From the NCBI RefSeq assembly GCF_900103545.1, contig NZ_FNHH01000012.1:1-64000 (forward strand): a stretch of DNA of 64,000 bases. The letters run 5' to 3'. Source of the stretch: Daejeonella rubra. GTDB lineage: Bacteria > Bacteroidota > Bacteroidia > Sphingobacteriales > Sphingobacteriaceae. Positions 42,681 through 50,756 of the stretch are shown here, in pieces; within the stretch, counting starts at the first letter, position 1; every line of letters begins with the position of its first letter. Made by a program: the position numbers and the translations under genes. The notes under the pieces were generated by a model. That model was not told the origin of the DNA. It did no database searches and saw only the letters and a list, made by a program, of their open reading frames with translations.

Positions 42681-43577
42681 ATGATAAAGCAGACCATTTT
42701 AGTAACCTTGACAGCATTAGCAATTTCAAGCTGCAATAATTCAGACAACAAGACAATGACTTCTCAAACGACAACAGAAAACCAAACGATACAAGACAGC
42801 ACAAGCGGTTACGCAACAGTAAACGGACTGAAAATGTATTACGAAATTCACGGGCAAGGCAAACCGCTTATTTTAATTCACGGTGGCGGTTCGACAATTC
42901 AAACGAATTTTGAAAAAATCATTCCGTTGCTTTCTAAAAACAGAAAAGTAATTGCAGTTGAATTACAAGCACACGGGCGGACAAGCGACCGAAACGCAGA
43001 CCTCACATTTGAACAAGACGCAGACGACATTGTAGCTTTACTCAAACATTTAAACATTGACAAAGCAGATTTCTTTGGTTTCAGCAACGGTGGGACAACG
43101 ACTATACAAATTGCAATCAGACATCCTGAAATAGTTGACAAAATGATTTTAGGTTCAGCTCTTGCCAAACGCAACGGTGTTCCTGACTGGTTTTGGGGTT
43201 TTATGGCACAAGCCAAATTGGAAAATATGCCTGCACAACTGAAAGACGGCTACAAAAAAGTTGCTGCTGACACAAATGGTTTACAAGTAATGCACGACAG
43301 AGATGCAAACCGAATGGTAAACTTCAAAGACATTCCAGACGAACAAATTAAAGCAATTACAGTTCCGACCTTAATCATAATTGGCGACAAAGACGTTATT
43401 ACTCCCGAACACGCTTTGGAACTGCATAGACAAATTGCCAATTCGGAATTTGCAATTATTCCGGGCGGACACGGACAATACATTGGAGAAATTACAACCA
43501 TAACACCAGACTTTAAAGAAAGCGACCTTGTAGTTCCAATGCTTGAAAAATTCCTTGATAAAAAACCTACAAAATAA
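42681..43577 (+). CDS. Alpha/beta hydrolase lipoprotein
   Basis: A 298-residue serine hydrolase. The N-terminus carries a lipoprotein signal (MIKQTILVTLTALAISSC, Cys18). The fold is clear: HGGGSTIQTNF oxyanion region, nucleophile elbow GFSNGG, the acid in IIIGDKDVITP and His in IPGGHGQYI. The sequence resembles proline iminopeptidase/haloperoxidase-type hydrolases. Codon choice is rich in GACAAA- and ACAAC-type triplets, like its neighbours and unlike the 34-38 kb operon. Substrate unknown. Confidence 0.9.
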   Translation: MIKQTILVTLTALAISSCNNSDNKTMTSQTTTENQTIQDSTSGYATVNGLKMYYEIHGQGKPLILIHGGGSTIQTNFEKIIPLLSKNRKVIAVELQAHGRTSDRNADLTFEQDADDIVALLKHLNIDKADFFGFSNGGTTTIQIAIRHPEIVDKMILGSALAKRNGVPDWFWGFMAQAKLENMPAQLKDGYKKVAADTNGLQVMHDRDANRMVNFKDIPDEQIKAITVPTLIIIGDKDVITPEHALELHRQIANSEFAIIPGGHGQYIGEITTITPDFKESDLVVPMLEKFLDKKPTK

Positions 43578-43610
43578 TGCTGACCGACACGACCGAGAAA
43601 GAAGCACATA

Positions 43611-43742
43611 CGCTTAACAGCACATTTGCAATAGGCGGGGTTTCGTGCTCCGCAGACAGTTTAGTGGTAGCCGAAAATTTTGTGCTCCGCATAAAGTTCA
43701 GCAATAAAAATCCCGCCCATCTCAAATCTGCAAACCGTTGTG
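43611..43742 (+). repeat. attC-like long hairpin E3
   Basis: Outer ends GCTTAAC (43611-43617, fits RYYYAAC) and GTTGTGC (43736-43742) frame inner arms 43619-43638 and 43711-43730, pairing at 16 of 20 positions. The left half is almost identical to E1, including GTGCTCCGCAGACAGTTT and GGTAGCC, while the right arms differ. Confidence 0.75.
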
Positions 43743-43762
43743 CGTCATTTTAGAAAACATAA

Positions 43763-44308
43763 ATGCTAATCGAAAAATATACATCAGATTGGGTCAAACA
43801 TTTTGACGACATAAAAAGTCAAGTTGAAACTGTTTTAAACGGACTTGAATTTAGCATTGAACACGTTGGTAGTACATCCGTTCCAAATTTGGATTCAAAG
43901 CCCATAATCGACATTGACATTATATACTCTGTAAAACAAGATTTTGAGAAAATAAAACAGGGACTTGAAAAAATTGGATATTATCATAATGGAAACCAGG
44001 GTATTGAAGACAGGGATGTATTTAAAAGAAATGGTAAATTGACAAATGAAAAATTAGACATAGTAAAGCATCATCTTTATGTTTGTCCAATTGGCAGTAA
44101 AGCATTGGAAAGACACATTTTATCTCGAAATTTTTTAAGAAAAAATGATTGGGCCAGGATAAAATATCAGCAAATAAAATACGAATTAGCTGAAAAAGCC
44201 AACCAGGACAAAAAAGTATATGCTGCTTTGAAAGAACTTAATGTCAACGATTTTATCGACTTAATTATAGAAGAAGAAAAGGATCGCACAACATCGTACT
44301 GGCGATAG
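43763..44308 (+). CDS. GrpB family protein
   Basis: A 181-residue GrpB (UPF0157) protein of nucleotidyltransferase-like fold. The signature FSIEHVGSTSVPNLDSKPII is at residues 31-50 and is followed by DIDIIYSV. The C-terminal helix bundle reads LRKNDWARIKYQQIKYELAE. Its biochemical role is not settled. The last codons (RTTSYWR) run into the hairpin E4 downstream, as often seen when a cassette gene overlaps its recombination site. Confidence 0.92.
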   Translation: MLIEKYTSDWVKHFDDIKSQVETVLNGLEFSIEHVGSTSVPNLDSKPIIDIDIIYSVKQDFEKIKQGLEKIGYYHNGNQGIEDRDVFKRNGKLTNEKLDIVKHHLYVCPIGSKALERHILSRNFLRKNDWARIKYQQIKYELAEKANQDKKVYAALKELNVNDFIDLIIEEEKDRTTSYWR

Positions 44309-44405
44309 TGGTGCGGACAGTTATTAACTCGACATTGGTGTTTTTATTTGGCATTTGTGAATATTTTGAGCTGACGTTTTTCAAATGCCCCAACATCGCC
44401 AACCC
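44287..44405 (+). repeat. attC-like hairpin E4
   Basis: GGCATTTG (44350-44357) pairs perfectly with CAAATGCC (44382-44389), and CATTGGTG-type sequence on the left faces CCAACATCGCC on the right. The left side overlaps the end of the GrpB gene. It is shorter and less conserved than E1 and E3. Confidence 0.5.
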
Positions 44406-44480
44406 GAAAACCGTTTTAGAGCTTTTAAAAACGACATCATGCTTAAAGTATGACATACCTCTAAAGAATAGAAATAAACT

Positions 44481-44831
44481 ATGAACTTCGATAATCCACC
44501 ATTCTCAATTCCAATAATTACAGGTCTAATATTTGTCATTGCAGGTATTATTATGATAAAATTTCCACCAAAAAAGATAAACAGTCTATATGGGTATCGG
44601 ACATTTAGCTCAATGAAATCACAAGAACGATGGGATTTCTCTCAAAGGTATGCAGCTAAAGAGTTGATGAAATTTGGATTCATTCTGACAGTGTCTTCTT
44701 TAATAGGTTTGGTTTTTGACCTAAGAGAAAACATAGGGGTAATAATTGGACTTGGATTTATGCTAATTGCAATAATATTTCTTCTTATAAGAATAGAAAA
44801 TGCTATTAAAATAAGATTCGGCAAAGATTAA
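44481..44831 (+). CDS. SdpI family membrane protein
   Basis: A 116-residue membrane protein with three predicted helices. The family signature lies between helices 1 and 2 (INSLYGYRTFSSMKSQERWD). SdpI itself is the immunity protein against the SdpC toxin in Bacillus; this short form has only the SdpI domain. No toxin gene is adjacent. Confidence 0.88.
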   Translation: MNFDNPPFSIPIITGLIFVIAGIIMIKFPPKKINSLYGYRTFSSMKSQERWDFSQRYAAKELMKFGFILTVSSLIGLVFDLRENIGVIIGLGFMLIAIIFLLIRIENAIKIRFGKD

Positions 44832-45140
44832 TTACGCCATATAACACAGACGTTGTTGCTATTGCATTTTACGAGGATTTTCCTGCGTTCAGTGTTGTCC
44901 GTACCACATTAATGATATCTTGAGTTTAAGGTCCGGGTATACCCTAGTGGTCTTAATTGCTGTCTTATGTTTCGGGTTTAATAAAAAGTATTGGATTTTT
45001 GAATCACTCGCACTCGTAAACTGGGTTTTGCCCAAAATCTTCGATTTTTCTTTGGATATCTTGCTGACAATGAGCATATTTAACAAAGTATTTCAGGCGA
45101 GCTAACAATAATGTGGAGGATAAAAGGTAACATAAAATAG
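44832..45140 (+). repeat. Dispersed repeat R, copy 3, and flanks
   Basis: The R copy runs from about 44882 to 45090. It starts with CCTGCGTTCAGTG...CCGTACCACA and shares TATCTTGAGTTTAAGGTCC, TTTCGGGTTTAATAAAAAGT and TGACAATGAGCATATTTAA with copies 1 and 2. Flanking CGCCATATAACACAGACGTTG (left) and GCGAGCTAAC (right) are possible degraded end sites. Confidence 0.8.
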
Positions 45141-45488
45141 GTGACAAAAACAGAAATAGCAATAGCATTTTCAAACGGAGAGTTTGACAAGACAGACGAT
45201 TTCATTGCAGATGATGCCGTTTGGGAAGTAGTGGACGAAGATATATTAAAAGGGAAAAGTGCGATTATTGAAAAGTGCAATCAGGTGGTGCAATATTTTA
45301 AATCCGTTACTACCGACTTTAAAACGCTGAATGTTATCTCAGAGGATAACAAGGTTGTTGTAAATGGAACAGCCGAGTTTATTAGGGATGGTAAACGGGT
45401 TTCTTTTGTTTCGGCTTGCGACTTATATGAGTTCAACGATCGTAGTCAGATTCAAAAAATCACCTCTTATTGCATTCAGGCGAAATGA
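45141..45488 (+). CDS. NTF2-like (SnoaL-type) protein
   Basis: A 115-residue one-domain NTF2-fold protein, starting with GTG at 45141. The characteristic pattern is seen: helix (EIAIAFSNGEFDKTDDFIAD), AVWEVVDEDILKGKSAIIEK, and strands KVVVNGTAEFIRDGKRVSFV and SACDLYEF. Members are small enzymes or binding proteins; no catalytic set can be assigned here. It stands alone after repeat R copy 3. Confidence 0.85.
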   Translation: MTKTEIAIAFSNGEFDKTDDFIADDAVWEVVDEDILKGKSAIIEKCNQVVQYFKSVTTDFKTLNVISEDNKVVVNGTAEFIRDGKRVSFVSACDLYEFNDRSQIQKITSYCIQAK

Positions 45489-45575
45489 ATTTTTATAGGA
45501 TAAATCCTCTTTATTGAATGAGTAAAAGGCAGATGAACATTTAATTCTGAATTTTGTTATTAAATTTTAGAGCTT

Positions 45576-45785
45576 ATGAACAAAGAATATTCTAACGGTG
45601 AAATCATCATTAAATGGCAACCCAAACTTTGCCAGCATTTCGGTATTTGTGTAAAATCTTTACCTCAAGTTTATAAACCGAAAGAATCTCCCTGGATTAT
45701 CATTGAAAATGCTTCATCAGAAGAATTGAAAGCCCAGGTAAGTAATTGTCCATCTGGAGCTCTGACTTATACTTTAATCAAATAA
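45576..45785 (+). CDS. Divergent 4Fe-4S mono-cluster protein (Fer4_19)
   Basis: A 69-residue small ferredoxin-like protein. Cysteines sit in KLCQHFGICVKSLP and VSNCPSGALTY, which matches the divergent single-cluster family often fused or linked to N-acetyltransferases. Here it is a stand-alone gene. Electron partners are unknown. Confidence 0.88.
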   Translation: MNKEYSNGEIIIKWQPKLCQHFGICVKSLPQVYKPKESPWIIIENASSEELKAQVSNCPSGALTYTLIK

Positions 45786-45848
45786 AGCGTCAGGGCTAAA
45801 CCTACAATAGCAGATATTTAATAATTTCTTAATCAAACATGTAAAGCA

Positions 45849-46241
45849 ATGGCAACACAAGTTAAAAACCCATTTACCTGGGTAGAAATTTATGTAGATG
45901 ATATGAGCAGGGCTCAGAAATTTTACGAAACACTATTACAGATCAAATTAAACCAACTTCCTGTGCCGGAGGGGTTGAGCGAAATGCAAATGCTTAGCTT
46001 CCCATGGGCAGAAAACGAAATGGGCATTAGCGGAGCATTGGTTAAAATGGAAAATATGAGTCCTGGTGCGGGTGGTACTTTGGTTTATTTTGCATGCGAA
46101 GATTGCTTGGTAGAAGAAGCCAGGGCAGAAGCAGCAGGAGGAAAAGTATTGCAGGCAAAAATGTCCATTGGCGAATATGGATTTTGCTCTATCCTGTTGG
46201 ACACAGAAGGAAACTCAATTGGATTGCATTCGATGAATTAA
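45849..46241 (+). CDS. VOC family protein (glyoxalase-like)
   Basis: A 130-residue vicinal-oxygen-chelate protein with one paired beta-alpha-beta-beta-beta set: NPFTWVEIYVDDMSRAQKFY in the first half and GTLVYFACEDCLVEEARAEA with SILLDTEGNSIGLHS at the end. The usual metal ligands are partly changed, so catalytic activity is uncertain. It lies 63 bases after the Fe-S gene. Confidence 0.88.
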   Translation: MATQVKNPFTWVEIYVDDMSRAQKFYETLLQIKLNQLPVPEGLSEMQMLSFPWAENEMGISGALVKMENMSPGAGGTLVYFACEDCLVEEARAEAAGGKVLQAKMSIGEYGFCSILLDTEGNSIGLHSMN

Positions 46242-46350
46242 GATCATCCGCTTAGCGTGAAAAATAAAGCTACACTGAACAACACAGACTTCATTGGCTA
46301 AGAGAGTCAATAATGAAGCCCTATTGAATGGAGCCGGATTTCCCCAGTTG

Positions 46351-46380
46351 CCTGTGGTCTGTGTTTTCACCGTACCACAG
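46351..46380. repeat. Palindromic core repeat
   Basis: CTGTGGTCTGTG and CACCGTACCACAG form a hairpin related to the heads of repeat R and to the units at 8.5-9.1 kb. It lies between the VOC and DUF1801 genes. Confidence 0.75.
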
Positions 46381-46422
46381 TTAATATTGCATTCACCCGA
46401 AAAATAACTCCCTGGAAAAGGT

Positions 46423-46815
46423 ATGAACTTAGAAATAAAAACATTCAACGAAAAACTAAGTCCGGGTGACAAGGAAATTTGCGACTTGCTTGCCTCGACA
46501 ATTGACACTGAACTGTCCGGAGCTGAAAGTAAAATCTGGCATGCCCATCCGGTATGGTTTTTAAATGCGAATCCAATTGTTGGATACAGTAAACAAAAAC
46601 CGGGGCTCCGCCTAATGTTCTGGAGTGGAGCTGATTTTAATGAGGAAGGATTAAGTGTAAGAGGTAAAAAGTTCAAAGATGCTTCAGTGTTCTATAATCA
46701 TGTTTCCGATATTGAAATCAATGATTTGAAGCGATGGCTACAGAAATCAAGAGAAATTCAATGGGATTATAAAAATATTGTCAAACGAAAAGGACATTTG
46801 GAGCGATTGATTTAA
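46423..46815 (+). CDS. DUF1801 (YdhG-like) protein
   Basis: A 130-residue protein with the DUF1801 fold: SKIWHAHPVWFLNANPIVGY, GLRLMFWSGADF and SDIEINDLKRWLQKSREI. The family has no proven activity. It is the last complete gene of the same-strand run of small unrelated genes. Confidence 0.85.
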   Translation: MNLEIKTFNEKLSPGDKEICDLLASTIDTELSGAESKIWHAHPVWFLNANPIVGYSKQKPGLRLMFWSGADFNEEGLSVRGKKFKDASVFYNHVSDIEINDLKRWLQKSREIQWDYKNIVKRKGHLERLI

Positions 46816-46826
46816 ATCCATGTATT

Positions 46827-46934
46827 ATGAAAAAGGATAAAATCATGATTTGGGCAAGTGTTTCAATAGATATTGAAAAAGTTTGGAATTTTCCTTCGGT
46901 CAGTGTTTTCACCGATCGATTTTCTTTCGCTTAG
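46827..46934 (+). pseudogene. Truncated SRPBCC (AHSA1-like) gene cut by the palindromic repeat
   Basis: Twenty-two codons (MKKDKIMIWASVSIDIEKVW then NF) read like the start of an SRPBCC/AHSA1 protein. The frame then runs directly into the palindromic core repeat (CTTCGGTCAGTG...CACCGATCG, from about 46892) and stops at 46934. The rest of the gene is missing. The family call rests on a short match. Confidence 0.5.
46888..46925. repeat. Palindromic core repeat at the truncation point
   Basis: CTTCGGTCAGTGTTTTCACC followed by GATCGATTTTC matches the ordering of the repeat R head (copy 1 at 39770) with changed outer arms. TTTTTCTGACCGATTTCGCATTG follows. Confidence 0.6.
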
Positions 46935-47119
46935 TATTTTTTCTGACCGATTTCGCATTGAATCACACATGATTCATACAGAGTAATATCTCATCTCTAC
47001 GCTTTACGTTTACCTACACGATCATTCTAAACCAATTATTTTTATCAATTCGTATTGATAATTGTTTTGTCTTGTTATATTTAGGCTCCGCATCCGGTCA
47101 TGTCCGGGTCATTTATTGA

Positions 47120-48340
47120 ATGAAAGATAATCTAGAAGGTCAAAGTGCATTAAAGAGGGGGCAGACGCAAGTTGCAGCAACCGGATTTTTAAGTTTGTTC
47201 TCCCTGATCGGGATCATGTTTTACGGATTGACTTTCTTTTATGATTTCTGGGTTCAGGAGTTTGGATGGACACGGGCAACTGTTACTTCGGGGAATGCCT
47301 TCGCTAAGATCCTGGTTGGACTTTTTGGTTTTGTGGTAGGCTACCTTATCGATCGTTTCGGTCCACGGAAAATGATGCTTGCAGGTATTTTGATGGCCGG
47401 CTGTGGGGTAATTGGCCTGGGTTTGATGACCTCCCTCTGGCAGTTTTATGTGTTTTATATATTCAGTGCTTTAGGTTACATGTGCGGCGGACCATTGCCT
47501 AATCAGGTTTTAACATCCCGCTGGTTTGATAAAGCAAGGGGTAAGGCCATGGGCTTTGCATATTTGGGTATTGGAATAGGGGGAATGCTTGCTCCGCAGA
47601 TCGCAAAAGCGCTGAATGTTGAATTCGGTTTTCGTCATGCACTCGTTATCCTGGGTATCACCATGATCGTATTGTCATTTCCCATGGCCTGGTTCGTGAA
47701 GGATAATCCTCCGGTTACAGGAGATGCGGCTGTATCAGATATCCCCGAAGAACCGAAACGGGAGATCAAAGATATTCTGAAGACCAGGGCCTTTTACTTA
47801 TTGCTGATCGGAAGTATGTGCTCTATCGGGGCAGTAAGTGCTACCAGTCAGAATTTGAAATTATTTTTTAGTCTCGATCTTAAATATTCTCAGACACAGG
47901 CAGCCAATGTGCTTTCATTGATCCTTGCTGCCAGTATATTCGGACGCTTATTTATGGGTTGGCTGGCCGATAAAATTGAAAAGAAATATGTCATGCTTCT
48001 AATCTATTGCCTGGTTGCCTCTGCGATTCCACTGCTTTATTTTGCCACAACTCCGGGGGTAATCTATGTCTTTGCCATCGTTTTCGGAATAGGCTTGGGA
48101 GGAGATTATATGATCATCCCATTAATGGCCGCCGAGCTGTTTGGCGTTAAAGTTATGGGGAGGGTCATGGGCATTGTCTTAACCGGTGATGGACTTGCTG
48201 AAGCAATTATGCCATGGATGGTAGGATGGATCAGGGATATCAGCGGAAGCTATGCTAATGGTTTTTCGGCCCTGATCGTGTTGGCTGTGATAGGGATAAT
48301 AACGGTTATTTTTACGCCTAAGAGGATGCCGGTGAGTTAA
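47120..48340 (+). CDS. MFS transporter, OFA/monocarboxylate-like
   Basis: A 406-residue protein with 12 predicted membrane helices. The motif GYLIDRFGPRKMM (loop 2-3) and its counterpart GWLADKIEKKYVM (loop 8-9) mark a major facilitator. The first helix region (GIMFYGLTFFYDFWVQEFGW, TRATVTSGNAFAK) resembles the oxalate/formate antiporter (OFA) or monocarboxylate group. The substrate is not determinable. It precedes the metal locus but is separated from it by GC-rich repeats, so it is probably an independent unit. Confidence 0.88.
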   Translation: MKDNLEGQSALKRGQTQVAATGFLSLFSLIGIMFYGLTFFYDFWVQEFGWTRATVTSGNAFAKILVGLFGFVVGYLIDRFGPRKMMLAGILMAGCGVIGLGLMTSLWQFYVFYIFSALGYMCGGPLPNQVLTSRWFDKARGKAMGFAYLGIGIGGMLAPQIAKALNVEFGFRHALVILGITMIVLSFPMAWFVKDNPPVTGDAAVSDIPEEPKREIKDILKTRAFYLLLIGSMCSIGAVSATSQNLKLFFSLDLKYSQTQAANVLSLILAASIFGRLFMGWLADKIEKKYVMLLIYCLVASAIPLLYFATTPGVIYVFAIVFGIGLGGDYMIIPLMAAELFGVKVMGRVMGIVLTGDGLAEAIMPWMVGWIRDISGSYANGFSALIVLAVIGIITVIFTPKRMPVS

Positions 48341-48487
48341 AGCGAATATGAAATCACCTATCAGAGCGGAAAGTAGATTTCGTATTCGCATACAAGCCTT
48401 GCTGGTGCGCGCGTGCCGCGCGTTCTGGTTAATTATGCAGCACACGCGACACGCGTGCGCTAGCTGAGTTTATTGCTGCAGATTTCT
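48341..48487. repeat. GC-rich palindromic repeats
   Basis: GCGCGCGTGCCGCGCG (48397-48421 region) and ACACGCGACACGCGTGCGC (48442-48461 region) are self-complementary. CTAGCTGAGTTTA at the end echoes a part of repeat R (CTAGCTTGGTTTTA at 42474), so a degraded R fragment may be present. Confidence 0.55.
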
Positions 48488-48587
48488 CTTCATGCTTCCA
48501 TCAAAAAGAATTGTGTCAGCTTTTTATATTTTCAAAAAAATAATTGAACAATTCCAAAATTTTATCCTAATCTTTGCAAAGAATAGA

Positions 48588-48983
48588 ATGAAAAAGCTTT
48601 TAATCACCGTTTTAGCTGTTTTTTACCTGGGTGTTTCATCCGGGGCGACCGTGCATTTTCATTATTGTATGGGCGAGCTGATCGAGTGGGGGCTTTCAAA
48701 TGATTCTTCAGAAGGTGCTGATGACTGCAGTAATTGCGGTATGAAAAAGGGAGTTTCTGAGGATTGCTGTAAAGATCAAAAGCAGGAACTTAAACTTAAG
48801 GAAAGCCAAAAAGCTCCTTTAAGTATATATCAGGCAAAGATCTTTGTCCTAGAGCCGATCTTTTATCACGAACTTCAGGTAAAGACTCTCTCTCCAATTT
48901 CTGAACAGCATACTTCTATTAATGCAGTTTCGCGAACAGTAAAGACCCCTGTCTTTATTCGTAACTGCAATTTCCGTATCTGA
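48588..48983 (+). CDS. HYC_CC_PP family secreted protein
   Basis: A protein of about 131 residues with a signal peptide (MKKLLITVLAVFYLGVSSGA). It then has the defining pattern: HFHYCMGELIEW, CSNCGMKKGVSEDCC. The Cys and His pairs suggest metal binding, and the family usually sits beside copper or RND efflux genes, as here. The frame is open back to 48492, but ATG 48588 gives a proper signal peptide and is preferred. Confidence 0.85.
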   Translation: MKKLLITVLAVFYLGVSSGATVHFHYCMGELIEWGLSNDSSEGADDCSNCGMKKGVSEDCCKDQKQELKLKESQKAPLSIYQAKIFVLEPIFYHELQVKTLSPISEQHTSINAVSRTVKTPVFIRNCNFRI

Positions 48984-49176
48984 TAAATTTCTTTCTGTCT
49001 GGCATTTCTATGCCATAAATTCCCTTTTCAAAGCCTGAATTGATTGAGCATGCTCAATTCAAACTCGTCTGAAATCTTTAGGGATAATTATCTATCATTA
49101 ATTTTTTAATTAGGATCTGGCATCTCCTTCAGGCAGCTGTCGGATTCCACTACACACATATTAATCCAGTATAAAC

Positions 49177-49446
49177 ATGAAAAAGTTAATAAACACAAGC
49201 GCTATTCTGATCATTTTATTTTTTGCGGCATGCACAAGTTCTGAAAAACCGGCCGAAACAAGCGCAGATACAGCAGCGCATAACATGACTGGGGCAGTCT
49301 ATACTTGTCCGATGCACCCTGAAGTGATCAGTGATAAGCCCGGAAGTTGCCCGGTTTGCAAAATGGACCTCGTTGTAAAAACAGATGATGCCGGACATGC
49401 TGATTCAACTGTTACAGACAGCAGTCATGCTGATCATCAACACTAA
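49177..49446 (+). CDS. HMBD lipoprotein
   Basis: An 89-residue lipoprotein (lipid-modified Cys19 in LFFAACTSSEK) carrying one heavy-metal-binding domain: TCPMHPEV, PGSCPVCKMDL. The C-terminus is His- and Asp-rich (SSHADHQH). The domain is also present in the two adaptor proteins encoded downstream. It lies six bases before the RND pump gene, so it is the first gene of the cus-like operon and probably a periplasmic metal sink or donor. Confidence 0.92.
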   Translation: MKKLINTSAILIILFFAACTSSEKPAETSADTAAHNMTGAVYTCPMHPEVISDKPGSCPVCKMDLVVKTDDAGHADSTVTDSSHADHQH

Positions 49447-49451
49447 GAACT

Positions 49452-50756
49452 ATGGTTGAGAACATCATTTCATTTTCCTTGCGTAACCGGTTCATTGTGC
49501 TGCTTTTTGCTGCCGGAATCTTTACCTGGGGACTATTCTCGGTAAAAACGAGTAAGATCGACGCTATTCCGGATCTGTCTGAAAATCAGGTCATCGTATT
49601 TACAGAATGGATGGGTAGAAGTCCGCAGATCATTGAAGACCAGATCACTTATCCATTGGTAACCAATCTTCAGGGATTGCCCAAAGTGAAGTATGTACGG
49701 GCAAATTCCATGTTTGGGATGAGTTTCATCTACATCATTTTTGAAGATAATGTGGATGTTTACTGGGCAAGGTCAAGGGTGCTTGAGCGACTTAATTCCA
49801 TTGGAAATGCCTTGCCTGCTGGTGTCAATCCGACAATGGGTCCGGATGGAACCGGTGTAGGGCATGTACTCTGGTACACGCTGGATGCAAAAAGCATGGA
49901 TCTGGGGGAGCAGCGTGCGGTTCAGGACTGGTATATTAAATTTGCGCTTCAGAATGTACCCGGGGTGAGCGAGATCGCTTCATTCGGTGGTTTCCAGAAG
50001 CAGTATCAGATCAGTATCGATCCCGATAAACTCAGTTACTACAAACTGAATATTCAGGATGTGATGCGTGCCGTGAAAAGCAATAATAATGAGGCCGGGG
50101 GCAGGAAGTTTGAGATGAGTGGTATTGGATACATTATCAAAACAACAGGTTATTTGAAGTCGATTGAGGAGATAGGCAACCTTTCTGTTCGGACTCAGGG
50201 TTCTATTCCGGTCAGGATCCGCGATATAGGAACTGTTCAGATGGCCGGAGAAAGCCGTCTGGGCATATTTGACTATAATGGGGAGGGTGAAGCGGTTGGC
50301 GGAATCGTGGTTTTACGCTACGGTGAAAATGCCAATGAGGTGATCAATAAGGTGAAGGCAAAAATGATGGAGGTAACCAAAGGGCTTCCCGAGGGCATGA
50401 AATTCAATATTGTGTACGACCGCGGTAAGCTGATCGAAGAATCTATCTCATCTATTAAAACCACATTGATCGAAGAGATGATCGTTGTATCGCTGATCGT
50501 GATGATTTTCCTTTTACACTGGCGTAGTGCCATCAGTATCATCATCCAGATCCCCATTACCATCGCCGCAAGTTTCATTGTGCTGAATGCTTTTGATATT
50601 TCATCGAATATCATGTCCCTAACAGGTATTGCATTAGCGATTGGAGTGATCGTGGATAACGGAATTATCATGGCTGAAAATTCATATAAGAATCTGGCGG
50701 TCAGGCAGGCCGAACTAAATGAACAAAGAAAAGGAGGAAGCGCAGATGTGGTTTAA
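49452..50756 (+). CDS. CusA/CzcA-type RND efflux pump, N-terminal part
   Basis: The first 434 residues of a heavy-metal RND transporter that expels Cu/Ag or divalent cations across the envelope. It starts at the first membrane helix (RNRFIVLLFAAGIFTWGLFS) and has the first periplasmic region (FTEWMGRSPQIIEDQITYPL, FGMSFIYIIFEDNVDVYWAR). Helices 2-4 follow, with the conserved IGVIVDNGIIMAENSYKNLA. It then stops at 50756 in the cytoplasmic loop after helix 4. The remainder is read in another frame from 50719, so the gene is split by a shift. It could be a real split, a programmed shift or a sequence error. Confidence 0.9.
   Translation: MVENIISFSLRNRFIVLLFAAGIFTWGLFSVKTSKIDAIPDLSENQVIVFTEWMGRSPQIIEDQITYPLVTNLQGLPKVKYVRANSMFGMSFIYIIFEDNVDVYWARSRVLERLNSIGNALPAGVNPTMGPDGTGVGHVLWYTLDAKSMDLGEQRAVQDWYIKFALQNVPGVSEIASFGGFQKQYQISIDPDKLSYYKLNIQDVMRAVKSNNNEAGGRKFEMSGIGYIIKTTGYLKSIEEIGNLSVRTQGSIPVRIRDIGTVQMAGESRLGIFDYNGEGEAVGGIVVLRYGENANEVINKVKAKMMEVTKGLPEGMKFNIVYDRGKLIEESISSIKTTLIEEMIVVSLIVMIFLLHWRSAISIIIQIPITIAASFIVLNAFDISSNIMSLTGIALAIGVIVDNGIIMAENSYKNLAVRQAELNEQRKGGSADVV

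Noticed and set aside
39770..45090. Repeats R as a CRISPR array
   Set aside because: Only three copies, 210-270 bp long, with kilobase gaps that contain genes; no cas gene.
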